64,000 nucleotides of DNA, taken from assembly GCA_001804805.1 (NCBI GenBank), contig MHBH01000026.1, positions 124,001-188,000 of the forward strand. The letters are read 5' to 3'. The stretch comes from Lentisphaerae bacterium GWF2_49_21. Its GTDB lineage: Bacteria; Verrucomicrobiota; Lentisphaeria; Victivallales; GWF2-50-93. The first letter of the stretch is position 1, and every line of letters begins with the position of its first letter. Shown one piece after another: positions 52,418 through 61,476 of this stretch. The notes below the pieces were generated by a model. The model was not told where the DNA came from. It saw nothing but the letters and a program-made list of their open reading frames with translations, and made no database searches. Position numbers and translations under genes: made by a program.

Positions 52418-52443
52418 AAAATCGAAAATATATGGAGGTTTCT

Positions 52444-52605
52444 ATGGACAAGTATGTATGTGATGCGTGTGGCTGGGTTTACGATCCCGCGAAGGGCGAT
52501 CCTGATCATGGCGTGGCGCCCGGGACTGCGTTTGTGGATCTCCCTGATGACTGGACCTGTCCGGAATGCGGAGTCGGCAAGGATTCATTCTCCAAGCAGG
52601 AATAA
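52444..52605 (+). CDS. Rubredoxin
   Basis: 53 residues: [20 protein letters not shown], then [28 protein letters not shown], with the two CxxC(G) iron knuckles. GGAGG SD 5 bases upstream. It is the electron carrier for the flavodiiron protein, rubrerythrin and superoxide reductase encoded just upstream, closing the oxygen-defence cluster. Confidence 0.97.
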   Translation: MDKYVCDACGWVYDPAKGDPDHGVAPGTAFVDLPDDWTCPECGVGKDSFSKQE

Positions 52606-52632
52606 AATCCTTTGCAGGGTAGCAAAGGATTT
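52605..52632 (+). terminator. Terminator of the oxygen-defence cluster
   Basis: AAATCCTTTGC and GCAAAGGATTT form an 11-bp stem right after the rubredoxin stop, followed by a short T run. The 309-bp MITE begins inside its end. Confidence 0.65.
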
Positions 52633-52947
52633 TAGGGAACCTCTAAAAATTCGCATTTGGCGCGTTGCGGAAGTTTTTTGAAAGCTCAAAAAGAATTTCT
52701 GACAGAGGCGTATCCAAAGCGATACGCCGACTGAGGTCGAAGATCCCGAGTCCACAGGAGCTCGGGAAACATTATTCTTTGAGCCAAAAAGATCCGCAAC
52801 CCAAAGGGCGACAGATTCTTATGGATTCCGACATCGTCGCAAATCCAGTCACAGCCCGTTACAGGGCTGCTCGTGGCGTTTGCTCCTTGCCGTTTCTCCA
52901 TAATCTCCTGTCGCGCGCCATATGCCAATTTTTACAGGTTCCCTTTA
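52631..52947. mobile_element. 309-bp MITE with 30-bp inverted repeats and TTTA target duplication
   Basis: Left end GGGAACCTCTAAAAATTCGC... (52635-52664) and right end (52914-52943, complement GGGAACCTGTAAAAATTGGC...) match at 27 of 30 positions. TTTA flanks both sides (52631-52634, 52944-52947). The interior has no gene. It inserted between the rubredoxin terminator and the TIGR02757 gene and provides the sequence just before that gene's start. Confidence 0.85.
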
Positions 52948-52948
52948 T

Positions 52949-53740
52949 ATGAAGAATTTCACAAGAAAAAATCTTGACCTTCTCTACTCGAAGTTCAATA
53001 AAAGGGGGTTTGTCCATCCTGATCCCCTGGAATTCCTATACCATTACGACAATCCCTGCGACAGGGAGCTTGTCGGTCTTGTGGCCTCATCTCTTGCCTA
53101 TGGGAATGTAAAGCAGATCCTGAAGAGCGTCTCAAAAGTCCTCGACAGGATGAAATCCCCTTATTCTTTCCTGATGGACGCTGGCAGAGACGAACTGTTT
53201 TCAGCTTTCAAGGGATTCAAACACCGTTTTACGACCGGCGAGGAGATCTCAATACTCCTGAATTCTGCGAAATCGGCAATCCGTAAATATGGTTCTCTGG
53301 AGGGCTGTTTCATGTCCGGATACAAGGAGAAAGATACCGATCTGATCCCGGCAATGATGAGTTTTGTAAGGATACTGAGCGCGGATTTCAAGAACGGTGA
53401 AACATACCTTCTTCCATGTCCCGGCCGAGGAAGCGCCTGCAAGAGACTCAATCTCTATATGCGCTGGATGGTGAGGAAGGACGACGTGGATCCAGGCGGC
53501 TGGGACAATGTCCCGAGATCAAAACTCCTGGTGCCTCTTGACGTCCATATGTGGAACATCTGCAGCAAGGCCGGCTTTACGGAACGTAAACAGGCGAACC
53601 TGAAGTCCGCCGTCGAAATAACTGCGAAATTCGCAGAACTCAATCCGGAAGATCCGGTTAAATATGATTTCTGCCTGACCCGCTTCGGCATCCGGGATGA
53701 ACTGGAATATGAAGACATGAAGAAACACGCAAAGAGCTGA
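52949..53740 (+). CDS. TIGR02757-family protein
   Basis: About 263 residues from the ATG at 52949 (MKNFTRKNLDLLYSKFNKRG). The earlier ATG at 52922 lies within the MITE end and adds only MITE-encoded residues. Landmarks of the family: HPDPLEFLYHYDNPCDRELVGLVASSLAYGNVKQI, FKGFKHRFTTGEEI, KRLNLYMRWMVRKDDVDPGGW and PLDVHMWNIC. It resembles an HhH-type DNA glycosylase fold, but the function is not established. No clear SD remains before this start, possibly because of the MITE. It contains a perfect palindrome copy at 53623-53635. Confidence 0.85.
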   Translation: MKNFTRKNLDLLYSKFNKRGFVHPDPLEFLYHYDNPCDRELVGLVASSLAYGNVKQILKSVSKVLDRMKSPYSFLMDAGRDELFSAFKGFKHRFTTGEEISILLNSAKSAIRKYGSLEGCFMSGYKEKDTDLIPAMMSFVRILSADFKNGETYLLPCPGRGSACKRLNLYMRWMVRKDDVDPGGWDNVPRSKLLVPLDVHMWNICSKAGFTERKQANLKSAVEITAKFAELNPEDPVKYDFCLTRFGIRDELEYEDMKKHAKS

Positions 53741-53794
53741 ACCGCTCTGAGGGGGTTCGGGAACTGGAAATTAGGAAACGTATTAAATGTGGTA

Positions 53795-53885
53795 CAGCCA
53801 TCTCGGCTGTAATTAAAGACACAGGCGAGACGCCTGTATCACTTTCTTGAGGTCGCCCTCCCAAGGGCGGCGACATAAATCGGCA
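53795..53885. repeat. Cluster of short palindromic repeats
   Basis: TACAGCCATCTCGGCTGTA, ACAGGCGAGACGCCTGT and GCCCTCCCAAGGGCGGC hairpins in the gap before the permease gene. No gene in this gap. Confidence 0.55.
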
Positions 53886-53899
53886 ATTGGAAATCGGCA

Positions 53900-54955
53900 A
53901 TGATAATCTATCTAAATGAATGTTGGTCCACTCTCTGCCAGATGGCTCCGTACCTGCTTTTTGGTTTTCTATGTGCAGGACTCCTTTCTGTCCTGATCTC
54001 CCCGGAAACTGTCAAACGGCATCTCGGGGGCAGGGGATTCATGCAGGTGTTTAAAGCTTCGCTCTTTGGAGTTCCCCTCCCGTTGTGCTCCTGCGGAGTC
54101 ATTCCACTTTTTGCAGCGCTTAGGAAGCATGGTGCGGGAAAAGGTGCAGGCGTATCTTTCCTCATATCCACCCCCCAAACCGGCGCAGATAACATGTCGG
54201 TGATCTACAGCCTGCTCGGACCTTTTTTTGCTATATTCAGCCCTATAGCGGCTCTTCTTTCCGGCATTTTCGGAGGAATGATGGTCGATCTCCTGGACAA
54301 GAAAGAACCGGAGAATAAGGACGTGGAGAAGGAGGAGAAGAGTTGCTGCCATGAGGAAAAGGAGGAGGAGTCCTGCTGTGGAAAACACGTCAGGAAGGAA
54401 AGTTTGTTAAGGAGGATATTCATATATGGCTTTGTCACAATGATGGATGACATCGCAAAATCCCTTCTTGTGGGGATACTGATAGCTGCGGCAATATCCG
54501 TAGCCATGCCAGGGAGCTGGTTTGCCGGTGATATCGGAAAAGGTCTTTCCGGCATGCTCATCATGATGCTTTTTGGAATTCCACTCTATGTGTGCTCCAC
54601 TGCATCAATCCCCATAGCCGCCGTACTTATTGCAAAAGGAGTTTCTCCAGGCGCTGCATTTGTATTCCTTATGACAGGTCCGGTCACTAACGCCGCTTCA
54701 ATTGCAGTCGTCTGGAAGCTGTTAGGCAGGAGAGCTACAATGATTTACCTTGGCTCCATAGCGGTGTCTGCACTGGTCCTGGGGACTGTCCTTGACAGCA
54801 TCGGTCCAGTAAGAGAATCAGTTGTCCAGACGGTCTGCCATCAGGAGGGATCTTCGACTATTCTTCAGCAGATCTCGGCATGTGTCTTAATCCTGCTGAT
54901 GACTGTTTCCCTGCTGAAACCGATTTTCAGGAAGAGAAATGGAGAAAAATCCTAG
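53900..54955 (+). CDS. Heavy-metal permease (SO_0444 / ArsP-like)
   Basis: 351 residues, eight or more membrane helices in two repeats. Each repeat has the permease core: FGVPLPLCSCGVIPLFAALRKHGAGKGAGVSFLISTPQTGADN in the first and FGIPLYVCSTASIPIAAVLIAKGVSPGAAFVFLMTGPVTNAAS in the second. The central cytoplasmic loop is rich in Cys and His (EKSCCHEEKEEESCCGKH), a probable metal-binding stretch. Family members export Cu/Zn or organoarsenicals. Confidence 0.85.
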   Translation: MIIYLNECWSTLCQMAPYLLFGFLCAGLLSVLISPETVKRHLGGRGFMQVFKASLFGVPLPLCSCGVIPLFAALRKHGAGKGAGVSFLISTPQTGADNMSVIYSLLGPFFAIFSPIAALLSGIFGGMMVDLLDKKEPENKDVEKEEKSCCHEEKEEESCCGKHVRKESLLRRIFIYGFVTMMDDIAKSLLVGILIAAAISVAMPGSWFAGDIGKGLSGMLIMMLFGIPLYVCSTASIPIAAVLIAKGVSPGAAFVFLMTGPVTNAASIAVVWKLLGRRATMIYLGSIAVSALVLGTVLDSIGPVRESVVQTVCHQEGSSTILQQISACVLILLMTVSLLKPIFRKRNGEKS

Positions 54956-55002
54956 TAATGGTACATGCTTCCGCCGTCGCAAAGAAGCTATGGAGGACAT
55001 GG

Positions 55003-55196
55003 GAAACACGTACCTACTTGGAATGACGGCGAATAAATTCGCCTACTCCTTTGAAACTTGCCTCTGAAGTAGGTCGGGCTTTCCAGCCCGACAAGATGGC
55101 GGCCAGGAATGACCGCCCTACTTAACCGGTAAAAGTTTCTTATTGATAAAACTGCGACCTCCGCAGTCGGTCGCTACAAACATCTTTGCCAGACAC
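55003..55196. repeat. Cluster of REP-type palindromes
   Basis: GACGGCGAATAAATTCGCC, GTAGGTCGGGCTTTCCAGCC CGAC, a GGCGGCC/GACCGCC hairpin ending CTAC, and GCGACCTCCGCAGTCGGTCG CTAC occur one after another. Several have the GTAG/CTAC foot. This gap holds no gene. Confidence 0.65.
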
Positions 55197-56372
55197 CTAT
55201 TCCGCCTTGGGCGGTTCAGCGGTCTTTAGGGCTTCATCCTTCTTCTCTTCCTTTGTCTTCAGGAATTCCTTGCGGGCCTTAAGGACCTGGGAAAGATCGC
55301 CTTTGGAAACGGTATAAAGCCATTTTGCGAGCGATTTTTCATGTTCGAGCTTCTCCTTGAGGTTCTCGTTTTTGGCCTTGAATTCATTATCCAGCTTTTC
55401 CTTGTCTTCAGGCTTTTCATCTTTTCCGGATTCACGCTGTTCAGGTATAACCGCGGAAGTTCTGACATTTACAAGATATTTTTCAGCATTACCCTCGGAC
55501 GGAGCGAAGTTTATCTCATATTTGAAACCGTCGGCAGTCTCGATTTTTACAGTTTCACCTGCGAAATCAGCAGGGCATGTCTTCACATCCATGAAAGAGG
55601 TATTCTTGAAAAAACCGTTTAGCGGCTGGAGTTTGGCATCATCTAGAGTCTCGTCTTCCTTTAGATCCGGAAGTGTGAGTTTTCCACTCTGCGCATCTTT
55701 TGCAATCTTCCAGTTCTCCTCAGGGTTTTTCCTCTTCACCTCGATTGTGTTCATATTGTCGATCTCAAACAAGGTCTTGTCAGTCCAGCTCAACGGATCT
55801 GGATTTGCACCTTCAAAGCTGTTATTTACGAGTTTAGGCTGGAATTTGCCGTCGCAGATCATCACATAGCATCCGTCAGGCGTTGCTCCGCCTAAAAATG
55901 GATTGGGATTTTCCTCCTTCTTGAAATGCTTCTTGCCGATAAGAAGGGATGCCATTTTCCTGCCGGCATCTCCGGAGAATTCCACAAGCACTGCCGTACC
56001 CTTTTCCCTGTCGGAATCTCCAAGACTGAGCTTTTCCAGCTGGGATTTCACGGCATTTATGTTCTGGATGGATTTTATTTCCATCAGATTCTTCAGGAAA
56101 TTAATGATCTTGCGGTAATCCCCCTGATATGAATCCTTTTCGGAAACTATCCAGGATCCATCTTCATTTTTCCTGAGGGTCGCTGTCCGGGCTCCGGACG
56201 ATACAGTGAAGCTCGCTATATTGTTGACATCCAGATCTCCGAAGAGATTTTCGCCTGTGGCGCTGTACTTGCTGCTGTTCCACGACGAACTGTCCTCCTT
56301 GATGAGGAAATATATTGACAGCCCGATCACAGCAAGGACGAAAAGGGATATGATAAGCTGTTTTCTGTTCAT
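55197..56372 (-). CDS. DUF4340 protein of a Gld-type ABC system
   Basis: 391 residues: one N-terminal membrane anchor (LIISLFVLAVIGLSIYFLI), then a repeated DUF4340 beta-domain ('LFGDLDVNNIASFTVSSGARTATLRKNEDGSWIVSEKDSY', later 'LFEIDNMNTIEVKRKNPEENWKIA') and a charged C-terminal coiled coil. It overlaps gldG by four bases. DUF4340 proteins regularly accompany GldG-type ABC transporters, where they are thought to be extracytoplasmic partners. Confidence 0.85.
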   Translation of the reverse strand: MNRKQLIISLFVLAVIGLSIYFLIKEDSSSWNSSKYSATGENLFGDLDVNNIASFTVSSGARTATLRKNEDGSWIVSEKDSYQGDYRKIINFLKNLMEIKSIQNINAVKSQLEKLSLGDSDREKGTAVLVEFSGDAGRKMASLLIGKKHFKKEENPNPFLGGATPDGCYVMICDGKFQPKLVNNSFEGANPDPLSWTDKTLFEIDNMNTIEVKRKNPEENWKIAKDAQSGKLTLPDLKEDETLDDAKLQPLNGFFKNTSFMDVKTCPADFAGETVKIETADGFKYEINFAPSEGNAEKYLVNVRTSAVIPEQRESGKDEKPEDKEKLDNEFKAKNENLKEKLEHEKSLAKWLYTVSKGDLSQVLKARKEFLKTKEEKKDEALKTAEPPKAE

Positions 56373-58249
56373 TTGACAAAACTCCTTCTATTCCTGAAGA
56401 TGGCGAATCCTATGCCAAACAGAATTACAATGCCCGGCATCAGCGCGATGTTTATCCATTTCAGCCTGGTTTCAAGGGAATCTATGCCCTGTCTCAGCTC
56501 CTTGCGGAGGACCTTGAGATCCTGCTTCGCCTTGGTCTCCTTCTGCCGGAAATTCTTGATCTCCTCCTTCTGTTCAGGGGAGAGGATGGATTTCTGGTTT
56601 TTCGACTTCTGCTCCTGAAGTTTCGACAGGCGTTCCTGAGCTTTTGTAAGATCCTCCTCGAGTTCAAGGATCTTGTTCTTGAACTTCTGTTCAGCCTGGG
56701 ACTGCATTGTCTTCACAACGTTGAAAGGGCGGGAAATGACTTTCCTTGACCTTATCTGGATCAGATCGCTGTCTCCGGCCATGTAACCGACGAGGTTATA
56801 GAAAAGGCTGAGGTTGTCATTGAGAGGCTGCGTTATGGTCTGACCGAAGATGTTGCTTGTCTTTACGCAGAGCTCGTCGAAAATCATGTCCGAATCCGCT
56901 ATCAGGACTACGACGCTGTCCTTCTGGGACTCCTTGATGGAATCGCCTGCGGGAGCTGCCTCCTTCTTTCCAGCGGCTTCTGGTTTCCCGTCCGGGAAGG
57001 CCGTCTTGAATTTTCCTGAAAGCTTGATTGCAAGGGCATATTCCTTGTCGTCGGGCTTGAATTCCTTCACGACCATTTCAAAGTTGCTGGCAAGATAGGA
57101 ATTTATGAGATGCGAGTCCCTGGTGCTTTTCATGAGAATGCTCTTCTTCAATCCGTCGGCAGGTTCCCCGGTGAATGCTCCGCCGAACGCCTCGGTGACG
57201 CTTTCAAGCTGGGAAGTGAAGACCTCCTCCTTGTTCAATCCGTCGGATGTGATGTCTATGACCGTCGGGAATGACATTCTCTTTTCAGGAGTCACCATCC
57301 TTTTGCAGTAGGTCATGTCGGCAACGACCATTTCCTGGTCGAATCCTATGTTCCAGGCCTTGAGAAGCTTGTCAAGGCTTGAATTGGTCATTGGTGGCTG
57401 CATGGCGGTCCTGTCGTTCTTGGCAGTGGCGGCGGCATAGAAGGAATACGGATCAAGGAACGCTATCACCTTTCCTCCCTTGAGTATGTACTGGTCGATG
57501 GCGTACTGCATCTTTTCGGAAATTCCAGCAGGATGGACGATTACAAGAAGTTCGATGGATGGATCTATCTTTTCACTGGCCATTGGAATTTCGAGGAGCT
57601 CATAATCCGTCTTGAGTTCCCTGAAGGCCATCCATGGGGGTGTCTGGTTGAACTGCCCCATCTGCATCATCATAGGAGTCGGCTTCTGTCCCATCACTGG
57701 AAGAGCACTCATTACCCCGATCAGGCTTTTCCTGGTCCTTGTGATCTGCGATATCGCCCTTGTCACGTCGTATTCAAGAAGCTGTTCCCGATCAGGTGAC
57801 AGGAATGGCAGGGCGACGGTCTGGTCAAGGCACTGGACCGCGAGCCCGAGATAGATCTTGTCGCCGGTATTCAGCGGCTGGCCAGTGACACCATCCATCA
57901 CGGCAGAATCCTCGGCTTCGGAATCCGGGACGGGATCATATTTTTCAATTATGATCCTGCTGCCGGCGGTCTGCCTGTATTCATTAAGCAGGTCGAGCAC
58001 CCTTGCGGCATAGTTCTTAAGGAAAGAAGGCATGTTCGAGGACTTCGTGTAATAGAGCTTGAGGGTCACGGGCGTGTCCAGCTTTTTCAGGACGCTCCTG
58101 GTGCTCTGTGAAAGCGTGTATAGCTTCTCCTCGGTGAGATCGAGCCTGATATTTATCTTTGATGCAATGAAGTTGACTGCCACGAAGATCAGGAACAACG
58201 CAATTATCCCTATGGCCGAATAAATAAGATTTTTATTTCTCTTGTTCAT
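56369..58249 (-). CDS. GldG-family ABC transporter auxiliary protein
   Basis: 626 residues: N-terminal membrane helix, GldG domain (LDLTEEKLYTLSQSTRSVLKKLDTPVTLKLYYT; FLDPYSFYAA), a coiled coil near 540-590 and a C-terminal membrane helix (IALMPGIVILFGIGFAIFRNRR). In Bacteroidetes GldG works with GldA and GldF; here the matching ATPase and permease are encoded directly upstream. Confidence 0.88.
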   Translation of the reverse strand: MNKRNKNLIYSAIGIIALFLIFVAVNFIASKINIRLDLTEEKLYTLSQSTRSVLKKLDTPVTLKLYYTKSSNMPSFLKNYAARVLDLLNEYRQTAGSRIIIEKYDPVPDSEAEDSAVMDGVTGQPLNTGDKIYLGLAVQCLDQTVALPFLSPDREQLLEYDVTRAISQITRTRKSLIGVMSALPVMGQKPTPMMMQMGQFNQTPPWMAFRELKTDYELLEIPMASEKIDPSIELLVIVHPAGISEKMQYAIDQYILKGGKVIAFLDPYSFYAAATAKNDRTAMQPPMTNSSLDKLLKAWNIGFDQEMVVADMTYCKRMVTPEKRMSFPTVIDITSDGLNKEEVFTSQLESVTEAFGGAFTGEPADGLKKSILMKSTRDSHLINSYLASNFEMVVKEFKPDDKEYALAIKLSGKFKTAFPDGKPEAAGKKEAAPAGDSIKESQKDSVVVLIADSDMIFDELCVKTSNIFGQTITQPLNDNLSLFYNLVGYMAGDSDLIQIRSRKVISRPFNVVKTMQSQAEQKFKNKILELEEDLTKAQERLSKLQEQKSKNQKSILSPEQKEEIKNFRQKETKAKQDLKVLRKELRQGIDSLETRLKWINIALMPGIVILFGIGFAIFRNRRSFVK

Positions 58250-58258
58250 GTTTGTTGG

Positions 58259-58999
58259 TTATCCTGCTGCATGGTTCTTGAGTATTATGCCTGTCGTCAT
58301 CAGGCAGAACAGAATTATCGAAAGGAAATAGACAATGTCCCTGAGGTCCACTACGCCCCTCTGGATGTTTGCGAAATGAGGCATGACGCTGAACGCCGAT
58401 ACGATGTCCACAAGCTGGACCGGAGCCCAGTTCACGAGCAGATCTGTGACAGGCGGCCAGCCCGCGAGAATCAGGAAAAGGCATATGACAACTGAAATGA
58501 TGAAGCTCACGACCTGGCTCCTTGTTATTGCCGAGGTCATTCCCGAGATGGCAAGATATGAACCAGCCAGCAGGATGCTTCCGATATATCCGCATGCTAT
58601 CACTCCATAGTCGGGATTACCGAGATAGGATACTGTGATGACCATCGGGAATGTGAGGACAAGGGCAATAGCGATGAAAAGCCATGCGGCCAGGAATTTC
58701 GCCGTGATGGCCTGGGCATAGGTGACTGGCATCGTGAAGAAGAGCTCAAGCGTCCCGAGCCTCCTCTCGTCCGCCCAGAGATGCATTCCTGCGGCCGGCA
58801 CCAGGAACAGGTACAGCCAGGGATGCCATTGGAAGAATCCGCCAAGCGTGGATTCGTTCATTTCAAAGAAATTGTTTATCATGAATGTGAAGAACCCGGT
58901 CAAGCCCAGGAAAATCACTATGAAAACATAGGCGACAGGGGAGTTGAAATAGGTGTACAGCTCCCTCTTTATTATCGCCGTGATGTTGGATATCGCCAT
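58259..58999 (-). CDS. ABC-2 type permease (GldF-like)
   Basis: 246 residues, six membrane helices, with the N-terminal IKRELYTYFNSPVAYVFIVIFLGLTGFF and the MHLWADERRLGTLELFFTMPVTY segment typical of GldF/NosY-like permeases. Nine bases before gldG and 80 bases after the ATPase gene. Confidence 0.9.
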   Translation of the reverse strand: MAISNITAIIKRELYTYFNSPVAYVFIVIFLGLTGFFTFMINNFFEMNESTLGGFFQWHPWLYLFLVPAAGMHLWADERRLGTLELFFTMPVTYAQAITAKFLAAWLFIAIALVLTFPMVITVSYLGNPDYGVIACGYIGSILLAGSYLAISGMTSAITRSQVVSFIISVVICLFLILAGWPPVTDLLVNWAPVQLVDIVSAFSVMPHFANIQRGVVDLRDIVYFLSIILFCLMTTGIILKNHAAG

Positions 59000-59079
59000 A
59001 AAGCCTCCATATTAATAGTCGTCGGTCGTCCGTATTCAGTTATAGAAGCTTTCCTCATTCAAAGAATGATGGAAAGATT

Positions 59080-60030
59080 CTATGCGGCATTGCCGCGTGT
59101 CATCGCGTAGAACACCTCGTCAAGGCGGCCTTCCTCGACTTTTATCTGTGTCAGCGGCAGTCCCTGGTTCTTCACTACTTCAAATATCTTTCTGCGGACT
59201 TCCGTCTTGTCGGCCTGTTTTGAGGTTGTGACCTTTATCACAACAGTTCCTTTTGCATTTGCATCCGCTTCCGATCTGCTCACTCCGTCGATCAATTTAA
59301 GTCTTTCTATTATCTCGGCTGCGTTCCCTTCTGCAAACTCTAGGGTGAACGTACCGGCGTTTTCGGATTTATCCTTCATCTGCGCGGCGGAACCGTCGAA
59401 GATCTTCTTCCCTTTGTCGATTATGAGAACCCTTGAACAGACCGCATCAACTTCCTCGAGGATATGTGTCGAAAGGATGATAGCCTTCTTTTCGCTCATG
59501 GATTTTATAAGGTTGCGGATTTCGCGTTTCTGGTTCGGATCAAGCCCGTCGGTCGGTTCGTCCATTATCAGCACGTCGGGATCATGGATTATCGACTGTG
59601 CCAGACAGGTGCGGTGGCGGTATCCTTTTGAAAGAGTGTCAACGGACTGGTGCATTACTGGATTGAGGAAGCAGGTTGTAATCGCATGTTCAATCTTCTT
59701 CTTTTTCTCAGCGCCGGAAAAACCGCGTATTTCAGCTGCGAAATTAAGGAAGCCGTAGACAGTCATGTTGGCGTAAAGAGGGGCGTTTTCCGGAAGATAG
59801 CCCATGAGGGACTTGGCCTTAACTGGATTGGTCTCTATATCGAATCCGCCGACGGTCACCTTCCCCTTTGAGGCAGGTATGAAACCGGTGATGATCCTCA
59901 TGGTGGTGGATTTTCCTGCGCCGTTCGGCCCTATGAACCCGAGAATCTCCCCCTTTGTGACTTCAAATGATATGTCATCGACAACAAGCTTGTTTCCAAA
60001 CCATTTGTACAGATTCTCAACTTTTATCAT
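59080..60030 (-). CDS. ABC transporter ATP-binding protein (GldA-like)
   Basis: 316 residues: GPNGAGKSTT (Walker A), LSKGYRHR (signature), VLIMDEPTDGLDP (Walker B) and STHILEEV (H-loop), followed by an ~80-residue C-terminal domain common in GldA-type ATPases. First gene of the four-gene transporter operon. Confidence 0.93.
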   Translation of the reverse strand: MIKVENLYKWFGNKLVVDDISFEVTKGEILGFIGPNGAGKSTTMRIITGFIPASKGKVTVGGFDIETNPVKAKSLMGYLPENAPLYANMTVYGFLNFAAEIRGFSGAEKKKKIEHAITTCFLNPVMHQSVDTLSKGYRHRTCLAQSIIHDPDVLIMDEPTDGLDPNQKREIRNLIKSMSEKKAIILSTHILEEVDAVCSRVLIIDKGKKIFDGSAAQMKDKSENAGTFTLEFAEGNAAEIIERLKLIDGVSRSEADANAKGTVVIKVTTSKQADKTEVRRKIFEVVKNQGLPLTQIKVEEGRLDEVFYAMTRGNAA

Positions 60031-60218
60031 AGAAAATCCCCATTTATTTAAAACAATGGATGACTGGATGGAAGCATATTAAAGGCATTATCATAGAATG
60101 CACTTATTGGAATTCAGAAGACTCATGTCTTTAGAGTTGATTAAATCGAACCCAACCATCCACTCATCCATTAATCCAATCATCCAATCTTAAAAACCGT
60201 ATAATCTGACACGCAAAG
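60031..60218. repeat. CCAATCATCC-type simple repeat gap
   Basis: Contains 'ccatccactcatccattaatccaatcatccaatc' and an inverted counterpart (aatggatgactggatgga). No gene. Confidence 0.45.
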
Positions 60219-61175
60219 TCAGAAAATGTTCCCTGAAACTAAAAAATCTTTCAAATTTCTCAGCAGGGGTATTTCAAGGGGATTTATGAGGTAGGCTGTT
60301 TTCCGTCCGACAACTCCCCATATTTCCGGGTCGGTTTCCTTGTAAAGCACTATCGTCGGAACTCCGAGGAATCCAGCGAGATGGCTGACTCCTGAATCAT
60401 TTCCGATGAACAATTTGGTTTCGCTGAGGATGTCGGCAAGGGAGGAAGAGTTTTCAGGTGTCAGGATTTTTTCAGGAGGGAAAAACTTCGTTGAACCATT
60501 TTCGATTTCCACAGGGCCAAGAATGAATTTCACATCTGTTTTAAAGTGATCTTTTGCGTATTTCGCAGCCTCCAGGTAGAACGCAGGTGAATAGTTCTTT
60601 TTTGAACTTCCGCTGCCGGGATGTACGTAAATGGTATTTTTTGCAGGGAAGTAGGGTTCGGGTATCAACGTCAACGGATCTGGGATGAAGCCAACGGAGG
60701 GCGGACTTTCCAGTCCGCCATTTAAATTGGCTTTTGGCGGGTTGGAAAACCCGCCCCCCTTTGAAAGATCTATTTTAAAATAGTTCAAAACTTCCCTCAG
60801 ATGATATTTTGCAACATGGAGTTTTTCTGATGGGAAAGGTTCTATAGGCGCAAAATCACAGCCAGAATTCTTCTTCAGGAGTTCCACAGTTGTCCTTGCA
60901 TCTTTCAACCACAGGACTCCTTTTCCAGGCTTGCCGAGTTCTTCGGGAATTACACCGTTTTCAAAGAAGTTCTGCATCTTTGCGGATTCCGCGTCATGAC
61001 ATTCGTCCATGATACCGAGTTTCACTGCAAGCTTCATGTAGTCCGGACGCCCGAGTCCTACGAACTTATATTCAGGGAAATGTTTTTTCAGTAGGAGGAT
61101 CGCCGGCCATGACAGGATGAAATTCCCCAGCGCCCCGCGATGGCAGATAAGAAAAGTCTTGTTGTTGTCAGTCAT
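60219..61175 (-). CDS. Glycosyltransferase family 9 (heptosyltransferase-like)
   Basis: 318 residues: GNFILSWPAILLLKKHFPEYKFVGLGRPDY at the N-terminus, and the nucleotide-sugar site IYVHPGSGSSKKNYSP plus LFIGNDSGVSHLAGFLGVPTIVLY in the C-terminal domain. GT9 enzymes add heptose or similar sugars to lipopolysaccharide. The stretch KGGGFSNPPKANLNGGLESP (about residues 141-160) is encoded by two REP palindromes (60700-60719 and 60736-60755) inserted in frame between the two lobes. Confidence 0.88.
   Translation of the reverse strand: MTDNNKTFLICHRGALGNFILSWPAILLLKKHFPEYKFVGLGRPDYMKLAVKLGIMDECHDAESAKMQNFFENGVIPEELGKPGKGVLWLKDARTTVELLKKNSGCDFAPIEPFPSEKLHVAKYHLREVLNYFKIDLSKGGGFSNPPKANLNGGLESPPSVGFIPDPLTLIPEPYFPAKNTIYVHPGSGSSKKNYSPAFYLEAAKYAKDHFKTDVKFILGPVEIENGSTKFFPPEKILTPENSSSLADILSETKLFIGNDSGVSHLAGFLGVPTIVLYKETDPEIWGVVGRKTAYLINPLEIPLLRNLKDFLVSGNIF
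60700..60755. repeat. REP palindrome pair inside a coding sequence
   Basis: GGCGGACTTTCCAGTCCGCC and GGCGGGTTGGAAAACCCGCC are two hairpins of the same class as the intergenic REPs. They keep the glycosyltransferase reading frame. Confidence 0.75.
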
Positions 61176-61476
61176 TATGCTTCAACCAATTTTGATTTTA
61201 ATAGTTTCTGTGGAAATGTAACGAAAAGTTCAGGGATTCCAAGTCCTGATTCTTAGATTTTGCTTGTAGCAGGCGAACACAATGTATTGATGATCGATTC
61301 CCCTAGGCCGTATACAATCTTATATGTTGTGCCCTAACGTCCAAAGTCTTGACTTTTTTCTGGCATATGTTCTATTCTTAAAATTGAATGGTTTTTGATG
61401 CAGATAGTGTGCAGGGGGAAATCTTATCCTGTTTTGTTAGTTCGATAAAGAGAAACATGAGGTAAGAATTTAAATA
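61176..61476. other. A/T-rich gap with no recognisable gene
   Basis: About 300 bases. TTGACT near 61350 could be a -35 element for the following gene, but no clear -10 is seen. GAGGTAAGAATTTAAATA precedes the next ATG. No repeat or RNA gene recognised. Confidence 0.4.

Noticed and set aside
61310-61340. CCCTAAC resembling an attC core before the AT-rich membrane gene
   Set aside because: It does not fit RYYYAAC and has no GTTRRRY partner or inner arms at a suitable distance.
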